This document shows, one piece after another, positions 7,395-11,550 of a DNA stretch of 11,550 nucleotides. The notes under the pieces are model-generated. The model worked only from the letters and a program-made list of their open reading frames with translations, was not told where the DNA came from and searched no databases. Source of the stretch: Halobacteriales archaeon (GTDB lineage: Archaea; Thermoplasmatota; SW-10-69-26; JACQPN01; JAIVGT01). Location of the stretch: assembly GCA_020201485.1 (NCBI GenBank), contig JAIVGT010000267.1, positions 1 through 11,550 of the forward strand, given 5' to 3'. A program made the position numbers and the translations under genes. Position 1 is the first letter of the stretch. Every line of letters starts with the position of its first letter.

Positions 7395-8750
7395 ATGGTC
7401 CTCGACGCCCTGGGCGAGAGCCTGCGCGGCACGCTCCGCAAGATCGCCAACGCGACGCGCGTGGACGAGGCCCTGGTCAAGGAGGTCGTGCGCGACATCC
7501 AGCGCGCCCTGCTCCAAGCGGACGTGAACGTGAAGCTCACGCTCCAGCTCACGAAGAACATCCAGGACCGCGCGCTCAACGAGCAGCCGCCCAAGGGCAT
7601 GAGCCCGCGCAACCACGTCATCAAGATCGTCAACGACGAGATGGTCGGACTCCTCGGAAAGCAGCGCGACATCCCGGCGAAGCCGATGCGCATCCTCATG
7701 GTCGGGCTGTACGGCCAGGGCAAGACCACGACCACGGGCAAGCTGAGCAAGTGGTACAGCAAGAAGGGCCTGAAGGTCGGCGTCATCGCCGCGGACGTGC
7801 ACAGGCCGGCTGCGTACCATCAGCTGCAGCAGCTCAGCCAGCAGACGAAGGTCGCGTTCTACGGCGACCCGAACGCCAAGGCCGGGGATGCCCCGCGCGT
7901 CGTGCGCGAGGGCCTGGCGCACATGAAGAAGGAGCGCGCCGACGTCATCATCGTCGACACATCCGGCCGTCACCGCCTGGAGGACGACCTCGTCCAGGAG
8001 GTCAAGGACGTCGCCGACGTCATCCAGGCGGACGAGAAGTTCCTCGTCATCGACGCCACCGTCGGGCAGCAGGCCGGGCCGCAGGCGAAGGCGTTCCACG
8101 ATGCGGTGGGCCTGACGGGCGTCGTGCTCACGAAGATCGACGGGTCGGCGAAGGGGGGCGGAGCGCTCAGCGCCGTGGCGGAGACGGGCGCGCCGGTGGT
8201 GTTCGTCGGCACGGGCGAGCACGTGGACGAGCTGGAGAAGTTCGACCCGCCGCGCTTCATCTCCCGCCTCCTCGGCATGGGCGACATCCAGAGCCTGCTC
8301 GAAGCGGCCCAGGACGCGGTCACCGACGAGGACGCCGCGGAGAAGACGGCGCGCAAGATCCTGAGCGGGAAGTTCACCCTCGTCGAGATGCGCGAGCAGA
8401 TGGAGATGCTCAGCGGCATGGGCTCGATGAGCAAGATCATGAACATGATCCCGGGCATGGGCGGGCGCATGAGCGACGAGGCCATGAACGAGACCCAGGT
8501 GCGCCTGGCGAAGTTCAAGGTCATCATGGGCTCCATGACGAAGCACGAAATGGAGAACCCGACAGAGATCAAGGGCTCGCGCGTGCAACGCATCGCGCGC
8601 GGCGCAGGGGTCGAGCCGCGCGAGGTCAAGGAGCTGCTGAAGTACTTCGAGATGAGCAAGCGCGCCGTGAAGGGCTTCGCCAGCAACAAGAAGGCGCAGA
8701 AACGGCTCATGCAGCGCCTGCAGATGGACGGGCAGGAGCTGCCGGAGTAG
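7395..8750 (+). CDS. srp54: Signal recognition particle subunit SRP54 (Ffh homologue)
   Basis: A 451-residue GTPase that, with 7S RNA and SRP19, binds hydrophobic signal sequences on ribosomes and delivers them to the SRP receptor at the membrane. The N domain (1-95) has the ALLQADVNVKL motif. The G domain shows the P-loop GLYGQGKTT (104-112), ADVHRPAAY in the G2/insertion region (where DTYRPAA is more common), VDTSGRH (187-193), TKIDGSAKGG (246-255) and the closing GAPVVFVGTGEHVDELEKFDP. The methionine-rich M domain spans about 328-445 (MREQMEMLSGMGSMSKIMNMIPGM, then the RNA-binding helix-turn-helix around SRVQRIARGAG). Length and all motifs are normal. Its own promoter lies upstream, and the DUF1835 gene follows three bases after the stop. 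Confidence 0.97.
   Translation: MVLDALGESLRGTLRKIANATRVDEALVKEVVRDIQRALLQADVNVKLTLQLTKNIQDRALNEQPPKGMSPRNHVIKIVNDEMVGLLGKQRDIPAKPMRILMVGLYGQGKTTTTGKLSKWYSKKGLKVGVIAADVHRPAAYHQLQQLSQQTKVAFYGDPNAKAGDAPRVVREGLAHMKKERADVIIVDTSGRHRLEDDLVQEVKDVADVIQADEKFLVIDATVGQQAGPQAKAFHDAVGLTGVVLTKIDGSAKGGGALSAVAETGAPVVFVGTGEHVDELEKFDPPRFISRLLGMGDIQSLLEAAQDAVTDEDAAEKTARKILSGKFTLVEMREQMEMLSGMGSMSKIMNMIPGMGGRMSDEAMNETQVRLAKFKVIMGSMTKHEMENPTEIKGSRVQRIARGAGVEPREVKELLKYFEMSKRAVKGFASNKKAQKRLMQRLQMDGQELPE
8744..8747 (+). promoter_or_regulatory. Shine-Dalgarno GGAG before the DUF1835 gene
   Basis: GGAG lies in the last SRP54 codons, five bases before the ATG at 8753. An SD at an operon-internal gene contrasts with the SD-less starts at the heads of transcription units in this window, and supports co-transcription with srp54. 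Confidence 0.55.
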
Positions 8751-8752
8751 GC

Positions 8753-9658
8753 ATGCTCCACCTCGCGAACGGCGACGCGACCGCCGGTCGCATCCGCGCC
8801 GCCGGCCTGCCCGGCGAGGTCGCGGTGTGGCGCGACGCGCTGAGCGAGGGCCCGGTGCCGAACGGCCTCGCTTCGCCCGCGGACTGGAAGCTGCGCGTCG
8901 CCGCCGGCATGCCGGACACGATGGCCGAGGACGCGGGCCTGCTCGAGGCCCTCGGCGGCCAAAAGCAGGTCGTGCTCTGGGCGGACGAGGACCTGTTCTG
9001 CCAGGCGAACCTCGCCTACGTGCTCGCCCACCTCGCCGACGACTGGGTCGGCGCGGCGGACGTGAAGCTCGCGAGCGAGGGCCATGAGGGCCTGCACACC
9101 CCGGAGCGCACCGCCACCGCCTTCGCGCGCCGCCAGACCGTCGGCCCGCGCCAGGCCGCGCTCGCCGCGGCGTTCTGGGAGCAGTACGGCAGCGCCGACC
9201 CCGAGCCGCTCGCCGAGCTGCTGAAGCGCGGCTTCCCATCCTGGCGCTGGTTCGGCCAGGGCCTGGCGCGGCACCTGGAGCGCTTCCCGAACGAGAACGG
9301 CCTGGGCCTGGCGGAGGAGACCGCCCTCCACGCGCTCCACGACGGCGCGCTGCCCTTCGGCGAGCTGTTCCGCAAGCTGCAATCCGCGCCCGCCGTGGTC
9401 ATGCTCGGCTGGGGCGACCTGCAGGTCGCAGCCATGCTGCGCGACCTGGCCCGCGCGCCGGTGCCGCTCGTGCGCATCGACGGCCCAGCGGCAGACCCGC
9501 ACGGCTGGTCCCTGCGCATCCTCGCCGACGCGAACCCCATCCTCGCCGGGGAGGACGCCATCGCGCGCCGCGGCATCGACCGCTGGCTGGGCGGCGTGCA
9601 CCTGCAGGGCAAGGGCCCGGCGTGGCGCTGGGACGGCCTCAGCCTGCGCCGCCGCTAA
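8753..9658 (+). CDS. DUF1835 domain-containing protein
   Basis: A 301-residue cytoplasmic protein matching the DUF1835 pattern. The N-terminus is MLHLANGDATAGRIRAAGLPGEVAVWRDALSEGP (NGD at 6-8, VWRDALSEGP at 25-34), followed by VVLWADEDLFCQANLAYVLAHL (73-94), the family's LW-x-DLFxQ block. The second half has RFPNENGLGLAEETALHAL (177-195) and MLGWGDLQVAAMLRDL (217-232), which correspond to the domain after DUF1835 in longer members. The biochemical function of the family is unknown. The start is fixed by the SD and by the three-base gap to SRP54. Its TAA shares three bases with the TAG of the convergent helicase gene. No catalytic residues can be assigned with certainty. Confidence 0.88.
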   Translation: MLHLANGDATAGRIRAAGLPGEVAVWRDALSEGPVPNGLASPADWKLRVAAGMPDTMAEDAGLLEALGGQKQVVLWADEDLFCQANLAYVLAHLADDWVGAADVKLASEGHEGLHTPERTATAFARRQTVGPRQAALAAAFWEQYGSADPEPLAELLKRGFPSWRWFGQGLARHLERFPNENGLGLAEETALHALHDGALPFGELFRKLQSAPAVVMLGWGDLQVAAMLRDLARAPVPLVRIDGPAADPHGWSLRILADANPILAGEDAIARRGIDRWLGGVHLQGKGPAWRWDGLSLRRR

Positions 9659-11052
9659 GCCGGCTCCTCCGGGTCCACGGCGAACTCCGGCTGCTCCGAA
9701 GCCTCGTCGCCCATGCCGCGCACCAGGGTGTGCATCTTCTCCTCGCGCCGGCGCTCCGCTTGCGCGTAGGCCTCGTCGCGCGTCTTCTGGGCCACGAGCA
9801 CCACGACGCGCCCCTCGCGCGCGCGGCCCGTCCTGCCCCGCCGCTGGATGGCGCGGATCTCGCTGACCACGGGCTCGTAGAACACCACCAGGTCCACCTG
9901 CGGGATGTCGAGGCCCTCCTCGGCCACGCTGCTCGCGACGAGCACACGGAACGCCCCGCGCCGGAAGCGCGCGAGCGTCTCGGCCTGCACCGCCTGGCTC
10001 ATGCCCTTGTCCGCGCCGCGCGTGGCCTGGCCGACGAAGCGCTCCGCCGGGATGCCGGACTCGCCCAGCGCGCGCTGGATGCTGTCGATGGTGTCGCGGT
10101 ACTGCGCGAACACGATGCACAGCGCGGCGGGGTGCGCCTCCAGCTCCTCGCGCAGCACCGTGACCAGGCGCGTGAGCTTCGGGTGCGAAGGGGTGTGGTC
10201 CTTCACGGCTTCGAGCGCTTCCTGCACGCGCGGGTCCTTGAGGAACACGCGGTCGCTCTTGCCCGGCTTCTCCTTCAGCTGCTCGCGAAGCACGGCGCTC
10301 AGCAGCTTCTGGCCCTGCCGCATGGGCGCGGGCAGGCTGACCTTCGCCCACTCCACGTCGATGTCCTTGACGTGGTCCCGCACGTCCGCGTCCTCGGCGA
10401 CGCGGCTCTCGACGTTGGCGATGCCGAGGTTGCGCACGACGTCGTCGATGCGCTGCTGCCGCGCGCCCGGGCTGGCGGTCAGGCCGAGGACGAGCCCGTC
10501 CTGGCGCTGCTGGCGGTAGCGCGCGGCGATGGCGACGTAGCTGTAGTCCCCGACCGCGCGGTGCGCCTCGTCGAAGATGATGAGGCCCACGTCCTGGAGC
10601 GAGTAGAGCTCCCCGTCCAGGTCGTTCCCCAGGCCTTGGGGCGTGGCGAACACGGCTTGCGCTTCCGCCCACGCGGCGGGCCGGTCCCCGTCGCTGCCCG
10701 TGAACAAGGCGGCGCGCAGGTCGGGCAGCATCTTCGTGAAGCTGGCGTGGTGCTGCACGGCGAGGGGGCGGGTGGGCGCGAGGAGGAGCACGCGCTCCCC
10801 CCGGCGCAGGACCTCGGCCGCGACGAGGACGGCGATGACCGTCTTGCCCAGGCCGGTGGGGAGCACGACCAGGCTGCTCTTGCGCAGGGCGCGCTCGGCG
10901 ATGTGCACTTGGAACGCGCGATGCTCGACGCTGTGCGGGGCGAGGAGCGGGTGGCTGACGAAGCCGTCACCGGCCACGAACGCCGAGCCCCCTGGCAGGC
11001 TGGCGCGGGCGGACCAGTCGCGCAGGCTGGCCTGGCGCGCCTCCGGCTCCAT
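9655..11052 (-). CDS. Hef-like superfamily 2 DEAH helicase without nuclease domain
   Basis: A 465-residue protein that closely follows the helicase half of archaeal Hef (XPF/FANCM family), a motor for branched DNA at stalled replication forks. Seen in order: FVSHPLLAPHSVEHRAFQ (Q-like motif), LPTGLGKT (64-71, Walker A), APTRPLAVQH (92-101), TPQGLGNDL (137-145), FDEAHRAVGDY (160-170, Walker B), GLTASPG (190-196), DVRDHV...VEWAKVSLP, SHPKLTRL (289-296), FVGQATRGADKGMSQ (339-353), SSVAEEGLDIPQVDLVVFYEPV (374-395) and QRRGRTGR (403-410, motif VI). The protein stops soon after RDEAYAQAERRREEKM, so the ERCC4 nuclease and HhH domains of full Hef (usually above 700 residues) are absent. The thumb/insertion region between SLP and SHPKL is only about 50 residues, shorter than in canonical Hef. 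The ATG at 11052 is chosen; a TTG at 11082 would add ten residues. Confidence 0.9.
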   Translation of the reverse strand: MEPEARQASLRDWSARASLPGGSAFVAGDGFVSHPLLAPHSVEHRAFQVHIAERALRKSSLVVLPTGLGKTVIAVLVAAEVLRRGERVLLLAPTRPLAVQHHASFTKMLPDLRAALFTGSDGDRPAAWAEAQAVFATPQGLGNDLDGELYSLQDVGLIIFDEAHRAVGDYSYVAIAARYRQQRQDGLVLGLTASPGARQQRIDDVVRNLGIANVESRVAEDADVRDHVKDIDVEWAKVSLPAPMRQGQKLLSAVLREQLKEKPGKSDRVFLKDPRVQEALEAVKDHTPSHPKLTRLVTVLREELEAHPAALCIVFAQYRDTIDSIQRALGESGIPAERFVGQATRGADKGMSQAVQAETLARFRRGAFRVLVASSVAEEGLDIPQVDLVVFYEPVVSEIRAIQRRGRTGRAREGRVVVLVAQKTRDEAYAQAERRREEKMHTLVRGMGDEASEQPEFAVDPEEPA

Positions 11053-11076
11053 GGCGCGCCCATCGCCCGGGGCGGG

Positions 11077-11082
11077 CTTCAA
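11077..11082 (-). promoter_or_regulatory. Possible TATA element of the helicase gene (TTGAAG on minus strand)
   Basis: Read on the minus strand, TTGAAG is centred about 27 bases before the ATG at 11052, the standard spacing for a leaderless archaeal gene. It is weak. A second, better-looking AACC-type box lies further upstream on the same strand at 11137-11148. Confidence 0.3.
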
Positions 11083-11136
11083 CCCGCGGCGCTGGCTTCC
11101 ACTCGGCGGTCACCGGTCCCTGGTGGGCTCCGCTGG

Positions 11137-11148
11137 CAGATAGGGGTT
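11137..11148 (-). promoter_or_regulatory. Second candidate BRE/TATA box on the minus strand (AACC-CCTATCTG)
   Basis: On the minus strand AACC (11148-11145) is followed by CCTATCTG, a good match to the promoters at 2588 and 11257. The expected start region falls on a GTG at 11113, which opens a 49-codon frame out of register with the helicase. If used, the helicase mRNA would carry a leader of about 60 bases. Confidence 0.35.
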
Positions 11149-11256
11149 GGCGGGGGAGGTGGCCGGTAGTTTCGGCTTGTGGTGTGGCGGGCGACACGTG
11201 CCTGCGCTCCCGCGTCACGACGCGCGCGGCCCGCTCCCGGCGATGCGGGCGTGGCA

Positions 11257-11266
11257 AACCCTTTTG
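11257..11266 (+). promoter_or_regulatory. BRE/TATA promoter (AACC-CTTTTG) of trmY
   Basis: AACC at 11257-11260 followed by CTTTTG begins 33 bases before the GTG at 11290, with the T-rich core about 26 bases upstream. The surroundings are GC-rich, which makes the element stand out. It supports the GTG start and a leaderless mRNA. Confidence 0.55.
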
Positions 11267-11289
11267 AGCCCCGCGCCCGTTCGTCAACC

Positions 11290-11550
11290 GTGCGCACGTT
11301 CGTCGTCATCGGGCACCGCGCTGTCACAGCGCCCAATTTCTCCCTCGACGACGTGCCCGGCACGAGCGGCCGCCTCGACGTGCTCCTGCGCAGCGTGGCG
11401 AGCGCCTTCGTCGTGAGCCACGGCATCCGGCGCGACACGGAAGCCTACCTCCTCCTCCTCGGCCCGCCCGACCCGCCCCGCACGGTGTGGATCCAGGGCG
11501 AGCGCCTGCGCCACCTCAACCCGGACGAGCGCACGACCGCGGCGCTGTTC
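11290..11550 (+). CDS. trmY: TrmY, tRNA pseudouridine(54) N1-methyltransferase (3' end outside window)
   Basis: The first 87 residues of a protein that runs off the window; family members are about 195 residues. The sequence follows archaeal TrmY closely: [31 protein letters not shown] (residues 4-34), [19 protein letters not shown] (37-55), [24 protein letters not shown] (58-81). TrmY is a SPOUT-fold, SAM-dependent enzyme that N1-methylates pseudouridine 54 in the T-loop of archaeal tRNAs. The SAM-binding knot lies in the missing C-terminal half and cannot be checked here. The start is a GTG, placed by the family N-terminus (usually M-R-x-F) and by the promoter 33 bases upstream. The gene is divergent from the helicase. 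Confidence 0.95.
   Translation, partial: MRTFVVIGHRAVTAPNFSLDDVPGTSGRLDVLLRSVASAFVVSHGIRRDTEAYLLLLGPPDPPRTVWIQGERLRHLNPDERTTAALF

Larger units (their letters stand above)
11053..11289. other. Divergent intergenic region between helicase and trmY
   Basis: These 237 bases contain promoter candidates for both flanking genes. No convincing gene, tRNA, long hairpin or repeat is seen. Short open frames on both strands are low-complexity and look like by-products of the GC content. Confidence 0.6.

Noticed and set aside
6146..8752. Long plus-strand frame upstream of the DUF1835 ATG, apparently extending that protein by more than 800 residues
   Set aside because: The extension lies out of frame over YkgJ, the lipoprotein and SRP54 and has no family pattern. 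The DUF1835 N-terminus (MLHLANGD) and its SD mark the real start.
7970..10672. Open frame of 900 codons on the minus strand across srp54, the DUF1835 gene and part of the helicase
   Set aside because: It runs antisense to SRP54 and DUF1835 and out of frame with the helicase; composition is low complexity.
9655..11052. Helicase as part of a defence island
   Set aside because: It matches the Hef repair family and its neighbours are housekeeping genes; no nuclease, methyltransferase specificity unit or toxin lies beside it.
11100..11280. tRNA, structured RNA or CRISPR repeat in the divergent gap
   Set aside because: No T-loop GGTTCRA-type sequence, cloverleaf pairing or direct repeats could be found; the only hairpin (CACC/GGTG) has four-base arms.

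Overview
The window is archaeal chromosomal DNA of very high G+C content (about 70% judged by eye), with strong GC/GGC/CGC codon bias. The archaeal call rests on four genes: an archaeal-type SRP54, a Kae1-Bud32 fusion (KEOPS), a Hef-type DEAH helicase and TrmY, the tRNA pseudouridine-54 N1-methyltransferase. TATA-like boxes about 26 bases upstream of start codons agree with this. The proteins are arginine-rich and not strongly acidic, so a halophile is unlikely. A GC-rich euryarchaeal or Thermoplasmatota-like lineage, probably from a metagenome, is my best guess; this is inference.

Layout. Positions 2-574 hold the 3' end of a secreted or surface beta-propeller gene, facing a small class I SAM methyltransferase on the minus strand (571-1131). 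A divergent promoter region (1132-1283) leads into two secreted Asp-box (BNR/sialidase-like) proteins, one a predicted lipoprotein (1284-2567) and one with a hydrophobic signal (2622-3986). Next is a Kae1-Bud32 locus (4023-5511) in which roughly 150 bases of the Kae1 part are missing, with a frameshift. It overlaps an XTP/dITP diphosphatase gene (5508-6080) by ATGA. A YkgJ-type cysteine-cluster protein (6105-6815), a small lipoprotein (6870-7343), and SRP54 followed three bases later by a DUF1835-family protein (7395-9658) complete the plus-strand block. A minus-strand Hef-like helicase without a nuclease domain (9655-11052) is divergent from trmY (11290 to the window end).

The genes are mostly housekeeping: tRNA modification (t6A37 by Kae1-Bud32, m1-pseudouridine54 by TrmY), nucleotide-pool sanitation, membrane targeting by SRP, and a DNA-repair-type helicase. 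Three or four exported proteins of unknown substrate lie among them. I see no mobile element, CRISPR array, rRNA or tRNA gene, or defence cluster.

The signals most worth a second look are the Kae1 deletion/frameshift, a recurrent AACC+TATA promoter placed 33-36 bases before start codons (implying leaderless mRNAs), two convergent gene pairs that share overlapping stop codons, the reduced Hef-like helicase, and a DUF1835 protein coupled to SRP54.
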